Assembly (NCBI GenBank): GCA_037349105.1
Contig: JAYJMM010000100.1
Span: 1,768,501 to 1,832,500, forward strand
Source: Limnomonas spitsbergensis
Lineage: Eukaryota; Chlorophyta; Chlorophyceae; Chlamydomonadales
Direction: 5' to 3'
DNA length: 64,000 bases
The position numbers and the translations under genes are program-made. The notes under the pieces are model-generated. The model worked only from the letters and a program-made list of their open reading frames with translations, made no database searches and had not been told where the DNA came from. Of the stretch, positions 33,442 through 46,100 are shown in pieces. Each line of letters begins with the position of its first letter. Positions within the stretch are counted from its first letter, which is position 1.

Positions 33442-36400
33442 TCAATTGCTTGGCACAAGCTGTTGCTGCTTGTTGTGCCACGCAACCACCTCCTCATACG
33501 CGAGCTTGCCGCCAAAGATGTCCAGCGCGCTCCCCACAGTAATGTCCACACGGCCACTGCCGGCCACACGCACACGCTCCAGGTCAGCCTAGGGAGAAGA
33601 GGGGGGGCGGAGGATAGTCAAGTCAAATGCGCCATTTCTCCACTACCGGCCACGCGTACACGCTCCAGGTCAGCCTAGGGTTTAGGGAGGGTTGAAGGAG
33701 GGTGGGAAGAAGGGGGAGACGGAGGATACTCAAGTGAGCCATGCAGGCCACGTGCACACGATCCATATCAGCATATGAGGGAGGGGAGGGGAGGAAGGTC
33801 AAGGGGAGCGGAGGAAAGTCAAGTGAGCAATTGAGCCACTGCCGACCACAGGCACACACTCCAGGTTTGCCTAGGGGGGAGAGGGAGGGGCGGAGAAAGA
33901 GTGGGGAGGTTAGTTGAGGAAATGAGCCATTTAGCCACCACCGGCCACATGCACAAGCTTAAGGTCAGCCTAAGAAGGAGAGGGTGGTGGTGGGGGGGGG
34001 GAGGAGGCGTCAGTGGAGGATCCCGTCCAGTGAGCCATCTGGCCACTGCCACACATCACATAACAGAAGCCTGCCAGCAAATCCTATCCTGGCGTCCTCC
34101 CACAAGCCTGCATCCTCCGGGTACCCATCCGGCCAGCACCTTCCCAGCAACTTCCTACCCTGGAGGCCACCTTCCAAGCAGCTTCCTGCCCTGGGGACCA
34201 CCTTCCCAGCAGCCCCCACCCTGGCCCCCGGCCTCACCAGCGTCCGCGCCCCGCCCGCGTAGGTCACTGGAAGGGGTGACCACCTTCCGAGCAGCTCCAC
34301 CAGCTTCTCATCAATGCCCAGCTGCATGCCCTGCCAAAAGAGAGGGCATGGAAGAGTGAGCGGTGTAACGGAGTGAGGGTTTCAGGAGGTCAGCGTGTCA
34401 GTGCATCAATGGAAGAGTTACTTTTATTGCCTCAGCCTTAAGCTAACTACTATACTTCTTATATAGCCTTGCACAATTTACATCGATTCCATAAGAATGG
34501 GCCATTCCGACACGTACTTCCGACATGGCCAGCATCTGCTACTGGACAGCAACTGGACTTCTAGACCAGTCCCTCCACTCCTTCCTCCTTCCACACACTT
34601 CTACATCCACCCCACGGAATAAAGATTTGTCAAAGCTACTCCCCCTGCACATACACCTGACCTCCACTCCCTCCTGCCTCCACACACCTCTACATCCACT
34701 TAATGAAACATGGACTCCTCACAGCTGCCTCCCCCAAACTGTCCCTCCCCTGACCTCACACCTGACCCTCCACACACCCCCCTCCTTCCACACACTTCTG
34801 CATCCACCCTCTGAATCAGGGAGTTGTCAAAGCTACTCCCCCACACACATACACACAAATGCACCTGACCCTCTCCCTCCCCTCACCACACACCTGTCCC
34901 TCCACTCCCCCCTCCCTCCACCCACCTTAACAACCACCACATGAATCACAAACTCATTCCAGCTAATTCTCCTAACCTGTCTCTCCCTCCCCTGACCAGG
35001 CACACACCTCCATCCCCCCCTCCCTCCACCAACCTCTACATCCACCCAATGAAACATGGACTCCTCACAGCTGCTTACCCCAACCTGGCCCTCTCCCTCC
35101 CTTGACAACACACCTGACCCTCCCCCCCCCCGTCTACCCACCTCTACCATCACCCCATAAAACATGGACTCATCACAGCTACCTCCCCCAACCTGTCCCT
35201 CTCCCTCCCCTTCCCACACATACATTCCTCTCCTCCACCCACCTCTACATCCACCCCATGAACCAGGAACTCATCACAGCTACCTCCCCTAACCTGTCTC
35301 TCTCCCCCCCCCTGACCACATACCTGTCCCTCCACTCGCCCCTACCACCAAACACCTCTACATCCACCCCATGAATCATGTGCTCCTCACAGCTACCTCC
35401 CCCAACCTGTCTCTCTCTCTCTCTCTCTCCCTCCCCTGACCAGGCACACACCTGCCCCTCCACCCCCCCCCTCCTCCACACACCTCTACATCCACCCCAT
35501 GAACCAGGAACTCATCACAGCTGTTTGCCAGCTGCGCAATGGAGGCCTCTGACAGGGACAGAGAGCTGAAGCGCTGCCACCGGTCCGTCACGACATAGTA
35601 GCTGACAAAGAAGGGGGGTGAGGGGGGGGGCTTTTATTAAATGGATGAATATATGGAAGCCTCTGACTGGGGCAGAGAGCTGAAGCGCTGCCACCAAGCT
35701 GCCTGGCTGGAGAACAGGGAGAGATAGGCAAACGTTCAGAACGTTTCACCGTTTCAGGCAGGAGCCAATAGCTCCCAATGGGAGGAGGTAGGGGAGGGGA
35801 GGGATGTGGGTAAAATACACCCACATTTTCGCATTTCCAATGACCATCCAATAGCTGACGATCGGGACAGGGGGACGGGGCACCTCCGATTAAACATGTG
35901 CAAGCTATAGAGTCCTCAGTCCATTAAGCGGCAAATAAAAAAGGGCAGCATGAACACTCGTGTTCACCGTTTCAGTCACCACCCAGTATCTGATGTGGCC
36001 ACAGCCTTGGCTTGATCCCTGGGCCTGCCCCCCCCCCTCCTTCGGCTGCACATGCCGGACAACCACACCCCTATCACCGGCCACTCAGCCGCCCTATACC
36101 ACCTAGCTTTCCCAGCCACCCACCCACCTCATTCACTCAAGACACCCCAGCCACCCCTGCCACCCACCCGCCATCCCACTGCCTGCAGCTGAGATCCAGC
36201 TGCACTTGCCGGACAACCACGCCCAGGCCACCAACCCCCCAAGTCACCCAGCCACCTGAGACACCCCAGCCACCCTATCTATCCCAGCCACCCTCTGTAT
36301 CCCAGCCACCCACCTGCCATCCCGCTGCCTGCAGCTGAGATCCAGCTACACTTGCCAGATAACCACGCCCAGGCCACCGAACCACCTTCCTTAGCCTGCC

Positions 36401-39400
36401 ACCCAAGCCACCCCATCCATCCCAGCCATCCCAGCCACCCTATCTATCCCAGCCACCCTATCTATCCCAGCCACCCCAGGCACCCACCTGCCATCCCGCT
36501 GCCTGCAGCTGAGGTCCAGCACTAGCCGCTGCTTGCCGACTAGCTTGACCTAAAAGGGTCATTCGAATTTTAGGGTTCAGATTTCAGGTTTCGGGTTTCG
36601 ATGATAGGTCCAGCACAAGCCGCAGTTTTACGACCAGCTCAACCTACTGGGCCCATTCGCGCTCCAGGGTTCAGGTTTCAGTGCTCAGGTCAGTGCACTG
36701 CAGCTGAGATCCAGCACCAGTGCCTGCTCGTTGACCACCTCCAAGGCGTGTTTTGGTTGGTGGTTTGGTTGGTGGTTTGGCGGGGAAAAACTAGGTTCAA
36801 GGTTAAGGGTGTGAGATCCAGAACCAGTCGCTGCCTGCAAACAAGCTTACCACCTCAAAGGCGACTTGGTTGGTGATTTGGTGACTTCATCAGGTACCCT
36901 CCCTCCCTCCCCCCTCCCCCCCCAGCCCCACCCCACCCAACAGCTGTGCCAGCCAGTCCCTCCCCACCCTTCACCCCACCCAAGAGCTGTGCCAGCCAGT
37001 CCCTCCTCACCCTTCACCCTACACCCACCCAACAGCTGTGCCAGCCAGTCCCTCCTCACCCTTCACCCTACACCCACCCAACAGCTGTGCCAGCCAGTCC
37101 CTCCCCACCCTTCACCCTACACCCCACCCAACAGCTGTGCCAGCCAGTCCCTCCTCACCCTTCACCCTACACCCACCCAACAGCTGTGCCAGCCAGTCCC
37201 TCCCCACCCTTCACCCTTCACCCCACCCAACAGCTGTGCCAGCCAGTCCCTCCCCACCCTCAACCCCACACCACACCTAAACGCTGTGCCAGCCAGTCCC
37301 TCCCCACCCTTCACCCTACACCCCACCCAACAGCTGTGCCAGTCAGTCCCTCCCCACCCTCAACCCCACACCACACCTAAACGCTGTGCCAGCTGGTCCC
37401 ACCCCCACTCTTCAACCTTACACCCCACCTAACAGATGTGCCAGCTAGTCCCACCCCACCCTTAAACCCTACACCCCACCTAACAGATGTGCCAGTCAGT
37501 CTCTCCCCACCGCTGTCCCTTAACCCCACCCAACAGCTGTGCCAGCCTTTCTTCATCCAGCCGGCCGTTCCTGAAGACGTATAATGTGACGATGACATGG
37601 ATTTTGCCCAGCTGGCACCAATTGCGCTAGCCAGTCCCTCACCACCCTTGACCCTCAACCCTCCTCACCCTTGACCCCAAACCCTACCCACCAGCTGCGC
37701 CAGCCTGTCCTCATCCAGCCGACCCTCCCTGAACACGTAAGATGTGACAATGACGTGGCTGGCGCCGGCGTCCAGGTAGGCCATGGCGTTGTCGCACGTC
37801 ACCCCGCCGCCCATGTGCAGGCCACCCGGATAGGCGCGCAGGGCGCCAAACGCCGTCTCCCTGTTCAGATTTTCCCAGGAATTCAGGTTTTCGTGGGCTT
37901 TGGGTTTTTTCATGTTTGCCTCTTGGTTCAGGGTGTGCCTTCGGTATGAAGAGTGTGAAGGATGTGGAGGGTAGGGAGAGTTGAAAGAAATGTGGGGTGT
38001 GAAGGAGCAGACGAGCCAAGCGGAAGGCCTCAATCCTGCGCCCGCTTGCCAGCCCCTTGATTTTGACACGTTCACACCTTTCAACACCATGCAGCATCCT
38101 GACCATTCCAGGCCCACCACGGTGGTTCAGGGTTCAACGCCCCAGAACCCTTGATTGCGCCATCTCCCAAGAACACGCCACACAGTTCACACATTTATTC
38201 CAGGCAAGGAAAGGCCAGGATGCCCCATAACACAGAATGTTTCAAAATATTTTATCAGAAGGGCGCATCATCAGGGCTTGCTGCTGATCTGCTCGTCAGG
38301 TCCTTCATCACTCTTCCCACTCTTTCCTCGCTCCCTACCTTTTCCTCCCTTCCAACCCGAAAACCTGTCAGCCTCACTAGCTATCGTCGTCTGACCCAAT
38401 AATTATCACGTGGTCGCCTGCTGTACGGTGTAGGGTTCAGAGTTGCAGGTCTTAAGGTTTTGGGGTTCCTACACCTCTACACCCTAGGTGTTACAGGCCT
38501 TGTTAGGGTCACCTTATCCCAGCATAAAAGCAAGGCCACCTACATCAGGGTGCATGTTACCAGTGTGAAGAGTAGCGCCCTTGAGCCTCTAGGTCCTGTA
38601 CGGGTCGTACATGCCAGCATCATCTCATCCCAGCATGATCACCTGGCCCCTCTTTTCAGGGTGCAGATCGCCAGGATTAGGAATATAACTGTATACCCTC
38701 TGATCCCTAGGTCTGCTGCGGGCCTCACTTGCTAGCGTCGTCCGATCCCAGCATGATCACGTGGCCGCCAGCCAGCCGGTCCCGCCGGTACATCTCCGCA
38801 AACCACGAAGATGGCTTGTCAGAAACAAAGTTAGTTTTCAGCCCCGCCTCGCCCGACGCCGCAGAGCTGCACGCACACCGCAGGGAAGGGAGGGTAGTTC
38901 ACATTATTGTTCACATTAAGTGTGCTCCGGCTGCAGTTTGATGACATAACGGCCTACAGAAGGCGGGTCTGGTGCAGCAGGGTGCCTGATGCTTGGACCT
39001 TTCGCTCGAGGCCGATTAAGTTTCGGTCCCCATCAGCCCAGTGGCCTGCGAAAGGTGGTTGGGTGCGCACGTACATGGTTCCTGGAGGAGAAGCATAAAC
39101 TCTTCATGGTACTGGTTTTGCAGTGCAGGTCTTCTGTGTTGCGCCAGGTAGCTGGTTGCTGAGACCTTCCATGCTGTGCAAATAAATCTGGACAAGCTTT
39201 CCTGCGCCGTGCTAAAACAGCTGACCAAGAATTGTATGCTGTGCTGTACCAGCTGGTCGACCTCTTTCATGTTGCGCCATCACAGCTGGCTGAGGAAAGA
39301 TGCGTTCAAAACGTGAATTCAGATGAAGCTGGTTGTTTTTGTGCTTCGGCCTGCATGGCTCTCCCCATGCTCTGTCATGCAAGCTGTGCAGTGAGCCGTG

Positions 39401-39885
39401 CATGAGGGTACCTCTTCTCGTCTGGCAAGTCCTTTAAAGTAGAGCCGACGATCTGCTTGACCTTGCCCTGCGTTCATGCATGCAATGGCAGGGTGCGGCG
39501 CCTTCAGGCTAGGACGGCCATGTGGCGATGCCGAAAAACATAGATGCCGGAGAGAGAGGACGTCGAACGTGCGGCAGCGTGCTTCAGAAAACAGAGATTG
39601 TTAACCTCAAGGATGCTGGAAATCAAGGATGCCGAGGAGAGATGACGCCACGTCGGTCGTGCGGCAGAGCGCAAGGGCAGATGCGGATCTTATGAACCCG
39701 TCGATTTGAATGATACTTCTGGCTGGAATGCGGACCTGATGGATATCGATGCACGGCCTGAACTTAATGGCGGACGGCGAGCTGGTGGATGCGCCTCCGG
39801 CTCCAGCCTGAGCACTCGGCACGATCGGTCGCGATTGGTGATGAAGGGCGCCAGCTGCCAAACGTTGTCCCTGTATTTTCATCAT
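33442..39885 (-). CDS. HISN3: Phosphoribosylformimino-AICAR-phosphate isomerase (HisA), plant type
   Basis: Fourth step of histidine synthesis: Amadori isomerisation of ProFAR to PRFAR in a TIM barrel; plastid-located in plants. Exons: 39885-39736, 39467-39412, 38866-38729, 37860-37692, 36549-36488, 35601-35484, 34330-34238, 33588-33442. They sum to 933 nt, 310 residues plus stop. Motifs in order: FRPCIDIHQ (first catalytic Asp), [80 protein letters not shown] (second catalytic Asp in LDLS), [62 protein letters not shown]. The last 49-codon exon ends at TGA. The first about 40 residues, Ala/Gln/Ser-rich before FRPCID, look like a plastid transit peptide. Two Met codons (39885, 39882) could start it. 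Confidence 0.95.
33640..33995 (-). repeat. Copies of the 5' edge of the last HisA exon
   Basis: Four copies of the acceptor plus the start encoding [12 protein letters not shown] (plus-strand ACGCTCCAGGTCAGCCTAGG) lie near 33655, 33755, 33845 and 33945, upstream of exon 33588-33442. Linkers are purine-rich (GGGGAGGGGAGG). Confidence 0.88.
34555..35480 (-). repeat. Eight copies of the 3' edge of HisA exon 35601-35484
   Basis: The exon end encoding [13 protein letters not shown] plus donor recurs near 35366, 35245, 35140, 35030, 34920, 34795, 34685 and 34585 (steps of about 100-125 bp). All are downstream of the exon. The copy near 35245 is identical over ACCTCTACATCCACCCCATG; the others drift (for example the start of HGVDVE changes to YGVMVE). 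Confidence 0.92.
36020..36485 (-). repeat. Copies of the 3' edge of HisA exon 36549-36488
   Basis: CCATCCCGCTGCCTGCAGCT followed by GAGATCCAGC, the plus-strand view of the exon end ([10 protein letters not shown]) and donor, recurs at about 36315 and 36173 and more weakly near 36030. Between them are repeated CCCAGCCACCCTATCTAT units. Confidence 0.82.
36590..36860 (-). repeat. Copies of the 5' edge of HisA exon 36549-36488
   Basis: Three degraded copies of the start ([12 protein letters not shown]; plus-strand AGATCCAGCACCAGT.GCTGC) lie near 36605, 36710 and 36810, upstream of the exon. With the array at 36020-36485, this exon is flanked on each side by copies of the nearer edge. Confidence 0.78.
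36935..37640 (-). repeat. Array from the 3' edge of HisA exon 37860-37692
   Basis: About 13 copies of a unit of about 50 bp, ACAGCTGTGCCAGCCAGTCC plus C-rich linker, match the exon end (RLAQL) and donor. The copy at about 37527-37625 is longer and follows roughly 95 bp of the exon, including CTCATCCAGCCG-like sequence. All are downstream of the exon. This gives Pro-rich false ORFs on the plus strand. Confidence 0.9.
38375..38720 (-). repeat. Copies of the 3' edge of HisA exon 38866-38729
   Basis: Three degraded copies of the exon end ([13 protein letters not shown]; plus-strand TCCCAGCATGATCACGTGGC) lie at 38375-38415, about 38510-38535 and 38615-38650, downstream of the exon. Confidence 0.78.
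38925..39080 (+). repeat. Dispersed element copy in HisA intron 2
   Basis: Contains GCAGTTTGATGACATAACGGCCTACAGAAGGCGGGTCTGGTGCAGCAGGGT-like sequence (in parts), CATCAGCCCAGTGGCC and GAAAGGTGGTTGGGTGCGCAC. It shares order and spacing with copies at 43705-43870 and 50553-50665. Confidence 0.7.
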
Positions 39886-40112
39886 CGCAATCGATATTTA
39901 TATTCCGACCGAAGCAGCTGTCGCGTTGTCTGCCCTTAGGCTGTGCTTCCAGGGGCCAAGCGACCATTTATCCCCGATCGCCGTACAAGGCTGCCGTACG
40001 CGACGAGACGAGAACTTTTGAAAATTCCGGGCAGCTAAAACACGTCGAGCGTCCATGCGCGCTCCACGGGCAGATTTGTGATGCTTAAAAGCTGAATCTT
40101 TCAGAATTTCCT
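39886..40112. promoter_or_regulatory. Divergent intergenic region between HisA and MKS1
   Basis: The two start codons (39885 minus, 40113 plus) are only 227 bp apart, so this stretch must contain both 5' UTRs and probably a bidirectional promoter. I see no clear TATA box. A GCGCTCCACGGGCAG-type GC-rich patch and TACGCGACGAGACGAG are candidate elements only. Confidence 0.65.
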
Positions 40113-43100
40113 ATGGAGGACATAAAGAACGTGCATTACGTCTCCAATGACCCCATAGCGAACCTCAAGGTCAAGATTACCCTGACGCGGATAAGCGCTA
40201 TCAGGCGCAAAGCCAAGTATGGAGAGCAGGTGATTATGCAGTTGGTAGCTACCAGTTAGGGCGGGACCTGCACCAGCACAACCTTTTAGGGCAGCGCATG
40301 CACTAGTACCTGCACATGCACCAGCACCAGCACATCCATTAAGTGTAGCGCCAGCACTTGCACGAGCATACGCACCATGCAAAATACCAGTACAATTACA
40401 AGTACCAGCACCAGCACATCCATTAAGTGTAGCGCCAGCACACACACCAGCACCTGCACGAGCATATGCGCCATGACATACACCAGCACCTGCATAAGCA
40501 CCAGCACGCCCAGCAAGGGTAGATTCAGCACAGGCACACGCACGTGCACCAGCACAAGCACCACCAGAACTAATTAGGTCAGCGCCAGTCACTAAGTAGC
40601 TGGTATCAACCAGTCAGTGCAGCACAAACACAAGCACAACAAGTTAGGGCAGCACCATCCCAGATTCCCATCAGCCCCAGTGCCTGATGGCAACTGCAGC
40701 TCCTCATCTACTGCCTCACCCCCCTTTCCCTGCAGTTTGCAAGTTTAACGAGGACGGGCCAAGAGTCAAAGCAGCAGCAAGCCCAGCAGGATCAGCAGCA
40801 TGCGCAGCAGGTGCTGAATAGCCAGGCCCATGCCGCGGCCATCGTATCTCTTGCGCAGCAGCAGACATCCCTGAACCAGCAGCAGCAGGGATTCGACGGA
40901 GGAAACATATCCAACCCGTCACGTCAGCCCAGCAGTGGCCTCCCCCCACCCGGCTCGCCCGGCCCGGCCAGGCAGCCATCGGGAGCAGAATCAGCAACAG
41001 CTGCGAGCCCGGCGCCCCCTGCCCCATACTTCACCTCAACAGCCACGCCGACAGCAGCCTCTCCCCGACAAGCCACCTCTGGTAATGCCAGAGACGGGCA
41101 TGCAACAGCGTCCAGCCCAAGAAATGCAGTGTCTCAAGAATCGCCCTTCGCTGCCGCCTTTGCTTCCTCAACGCCTGAAGCCGCCATCGCCGCCGCCGCC
41201 ACTGCTGCTGCTGGCCGGCTGCCCGCAGCCGGTGGGGCCCGACAGGGATCGCAGCTTCCAATCAGGACTGATGGCCATCCGAAGCGCTCATCCAGCTCTG
41301 GGAAGGGGCAGCCGATTGGGGAAGGTGCGTGTGTAAATGTTGATTTGTGTGCATGCACACAATACCTAGTCTGTAGTTTTCAGGGTTGGGGGCTGAGGGT
41401 CTCCCTCTTTCTTTTCACACCTCAACCCTCTATCAGTCTTCCGCCTCAAAGTAGGAGGCCCACCCATGCCCAACGCTGCCCATAGTTCCTCCAAATAGCA
41501 GGCTAAACATTGAAGACTTTGAGAAGTTGAGGGAGTTCGAATAGTTCTCTCACGTTTGTGCAATGCAGCTGATGAGGGGGGCGGGAGAGGCATGCCCGTG
41601 ATGCAGCAGAATGCGGCGTACCAGCCAGGGGCAGGCCCCCTTGTGGGTATGCAGCAGAACAACCAGCAGTACAACCAACAGTTTGGACAACAGAACAACC
41701 AGCAGTACAACCAGCAGTTTGAACAGCAGAACAACCAGCAATACAACCAGCAGTACAACCAGCAGTACAACCAGCAGTACGACCAGCAGTTCGACCAGCG
41801 GTACAACCAGCCGCCCCCATTGGATCAAGGCAGCTTCCCTGGCTTCAATCAGCAGCCGGGCGGGCCGCTGGGCGCTGGCTTGGCAGGCCCCGGTGCCTTG
41901 CCCTTGGCAGGCCCTGGTGCCCAGCCGCATCAGCAGGGGAGCCAGTGGCAGCAGCACCAGATGTGGCAGGCCCAGGTGGAGGCCAACACGCTGCAGCAGG
42001 AGCAGCAGCAGGTGGGGGAAGGATGCTGGGACGAGGGGGCGGGAGAGCCATGGCAAATCGAAGACGGTTATGCAGGACCAAAATATAAGTGGCGTTTGTT
42101 ACTGTACATTTGAATCAGGGCTTGAATAAATTACTCATTTATATGCTGCCCTTAGGACAAAAAGGCAAACAGTCTTGACCTCCGACTGGAAGCTGCCGTT
42201 GACCATGGATTGCTCATATTCCAGGGATGTATTATGCATCCCTCCCCCCCCCAAAACAACTTTGGAGGGCAAAGCACATACCGCATTCAAACAATGAATG
42301 TGTAGGTACGGGCTATGTCCATACCGTACTCCCATACTGGTAATTTAATCGCACCTCCAAGGCAAAGCCTTGGATTTTGTGCACTTTCCCCCCCCCACAC
42401 ATTTCTTCAATGCGTTTTTTCCAGGAGTACCAAATACGAAAATAAGCTCACGGATGGGCAGGCTGTGTTTAGAAAAACAATCGCCCTGCAAAGTCCTGAA
42501 AGAAATCAGCAGCATGCACTTGTTTTCCTTTTCAGTTTGTGTTCAGGGTTCCTTTCCGGTACGCTCTGCCTGACCTTCTCGGAACAATCTGTGGGTGGCT
42601 GTATTGACCTTGTAACAGGATTACAGGACTTTTGGTACCCCAAGCCCTGTGGGGTCGATATTCAGATTCCGGGTTACCAGGGTTGGCCTTTGCCCGGCCC
42701 TTTCGAAAAAGGCTGGGTGGGCGGTTGCGTTCACCTAATATAAGGAACAACTGCCCGTTACCCAAACCCCTGAGGTGTCAATTTCCAGATTCCGTGATCC
42801 CAGACTTGCACAGTACAAGTGCCTCCGCTTGACCTTGGCTCAGCCGCAACCCTCTTGTCAAGACGACAAATCTGGCGATTACAAAAAAACAATTCCCTCA
42901 CCGTCATTCCCCACAGGCACAGTGGGATCCGATGACCGGGCAGTGGGTGTCGATGGGACCCCTGGTCAGCCTGGCTTCGCAGCAGGGACAAGGACAGCAG
43001 CAGCAGCAGCCTCAGTATGCCATGACAGGTTACACGCTGCGGCCTGGTGAAGGGCAGCAGGCAGGGACGCCAGGAGACGCTTCTGCTGCGGCCGCTGCCG

Positions 43101-46100
43101 CTGCTGCTGCGGCTGCGGCGGCAGCAGCTGCTTCGGCGGCGATGCCGCCCTCCAGCCCGGCGGCGGGGCCAGCGGCCGCTGAGAAGGTTACCATTTCACA
43201 AGTCTTCTGCTGGCAGGTTTGTGACAGGGATTTACTAAAAACCTTTCTGCTGATAGGCTTGTGGCGGGGACCCTAAACCTAGAATCCGTCTTCTGGCAGG
43301 TACGTGTCGAGGTTGATTTTAAATGTAGGCCCTTCTGCTGGCAGATATGTGGCGGGGCTAACCCCAAACCCGAACCTTTTTTCCTAGCAGGTATGTGGCG
43401 GGGTCAACCATAAAACCCTTAACCTCTCTGCTGGCAGGCGCAACAGTAAGCATGGATGCCTGTACATGTACTGCCGGCATCTACAGTAGGACACAAACTG
43501 ACGCGCGTGTGTACTGCAGGCATAAGCAGTTGTACACACGCTGACGCGTATGTACTGCATGCATGTGTGGCAGTACATACACGCTGCGACCAGTTGCACA
43601 AAACCTGAAAATAGGGAATGGAAACAGCAGCATGGAGGTGTACGTGATAAGGGTTGAGTATGCAGTGTATCTGTTGCCCTGAGGCCACGTCGGCCACTGC
43701 TTGTTTCAGCGTGCTTCAGCTACAATTTAGCTACCTGGCGGCCTATGGCTGAGGGATCCTGTTGAAGCAAGCCCTGCTGCTTAAACCGCCGGCCGCGGGC
43801 CGGTCAAAGTTTTGTCCCTATCGGCCCAGCGGTGGCCTCCGGTGGCCATCTGAAGGTGGTCTGGTGCGCACTATGTAATGACTTATAGAAGAAATGGACA
43901 CAGGTGTCCGTTCTGCATGACTGTTAGACGCAGGGGTACAGGAACGTTCACCCTGCTGGAGTACTGGGCGAATGATTGAGCATCATTTTCATGAGGCTGC
44001 GTTTGTCCTGATTGGCTATCAGACACCAGAAAAGGGGATCCACCTGTCCAACCCAATTGGGCAAAAGATGGAGGTTCTAAATACCGTGAGTGCATCGTTT
44101 GCCCCGAGGCCGCACCTGTGCCCTGTGAACATGAGAGGCAGGGGAACAGGTCGATTCACCCTGCTTAAGGAAATGGTAACGAATGAAAACGATGGCATCA
44201 TATAATGATAATTTGCATGGAGCAGAATGGCTCGCTCAGCTGCACAAAGCTGTAAAGCAGGCTCAGCTTTCCTGCACCCCGCCCCGCAGGAAAAAGTTTA
44301 CAGCCGCTCCGAAGTCGCCACGATGCAACTGTCGGCCACCGGCGTGCCCCCGCAGGCCGCAGGTGCCGGTGCCAATGCCGGCGGCATGGGTGGTGGCGTT
44401 GTTGCAGGCCGCATGGGCAATGGTGCAGGTGCCGGTGCAGGCCCAGTGGAGGACGACCCCTGGCTGCGCCAGCAGCAGCACAAGCATCACATGGCGGGTG
44501 GGGGTGAGGGCGGCGGGGGCGCGGCAAAGTGCAAGCGGTACGCGGCGCTCGGTTCCAATCAGATGCAACAGAGCAAGAACGAAGCTTGGGTGAGAGCGGG
44601 CCAAGAGCGTGTGTGTGGGGGAAATAGTATTCCTGATCACTATTCCTGATTTTTCGTCATAACCCTTCTTCAGTGTATCTTCTCTTATCTTTCGTCTGCG
44701 ACCATCACCCCTCAAACCATACCCAGCACCCACAAGAGTTCAACCTTGTTATTGCAGAATCCCAGCCTTCGCGGGTCGGTGATGTTCATGTACTTCCAGA
44801 CTGATTATTCAAGCGAGCACCGCACTAAAGCCTCCCAATAGCCTAACCCCTAATCTCTCCTTAACCTTTAACCCCAAGACTCTTACCCCACAAACCCTGC
44901 ACCCTTGGTATTGCAGAACCCCAGCCTGCGCGGCTCGGTCATGTTCACATACGTCCAGACAGATGATTACTGTGAGCGGGAGGAGATGGGCAAGACCGTG
45001 ACCACTTCGGGGACAGAGCAACAGCACCCGCTTTACGTGAAGCTCATGTCCTCGTCAAAAACACGGCAGCAGGTGGGGGACTGGGCCGGAGGGCGGGCGG
45101 AGGTGGGTTAGGAGGGGACAGAGCAACAGCACCCGCTTTACGTGAAGCTCATGTCCTCGTCAAATACACGGCAGCAGGTGGGGGACTGGGCCGGAGGACG
45201 GGCGGAGGTGGGTTAGGAGGGGACAGAGCAACAGCACCCGCTTTACGTGAAGCTCATGTCCTCGTCAAATACACGGCAGCAGGTGGGGGACTGGGCCGGA
45301 GGACGGGCGGAGGTGGGTTAGGAGGGGACAGAGCAACAGCACCCGCTTTACGTGAAGCTCATGTCCTCGTCAAATACACGGCAGCAGGTGGGGGACTGGG
45401 CCGGAGGACGGGCGGAGGTGGGTTAGGAGGGGACAGAGCAACAGCACCCGCTTTACGTGAAGCTCTTGTCCTCGTGAAAAACACGGCAGCAGGTGGGGGA
45501 CTGGGCCGGAGGACGGGTGGGGGTGGGTTAGGAGGGGACAGAGCAACAGCACCCGTTTTACGTGAAGCTCATGTCCTCGTCAAAAACACGGCAGCAGGTG
45601 GGGGACTGGGCCGGAGGACGGGTGGGGGTGGGTTAGGAGGGGACAGAGCAACAGCACCCGCTTTACGTGAAGCTCATGTCCTCGTCAAAAACACGGCAGC
45701 AGGTGGGGGACTGGGCCGGAGGACGGGCGGAGGTGGGTTAGGAGGGGACAGAGCAACAGCACCCGCTTTACGTGAAGAGCATGTCCTCGTCAAAAACATG
45801 GCAGCAGGTGGGGGACTGGGCGGGTGGACGGGTGGGGGTGGGTTAGGAGGGGACAGAGCAACAGCACCCGCTTTACGTGAAGCTCATGTCCCCGTCAAAG
45901 ACGCGGCAGCAGGTGGGGGACTGGGCGGGTGGAGACGGGTGGGCGGCTGGGCTAGTGGTTGCGGGCGGTTGGAAGTGGGGTAGATGTGGGCAGGGTAGAA
46001 GGGGATGTAGCTGCAGCCCCGCTGCACATGAAGCTCATGTCCTTGTCTAAAAGCGCGGCAGCAGGTGGGGGACCGGGCCGGTGGGGATAGGTGGGCAACT

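Noticed and set aside
36866..37432. 188-residue Pro/Ser-rich ORF on the plus strand
   Set aside because: Antisense of the roughly 50-bp array derived from the HisA exon end.
45474..45983. 169-residue Gly-rich repeat protein
   Set aside because: It is a wrong-frame reading of the 105-bp MKS1 donor-edge copies, kept open only because the unit length is a multiple of three.
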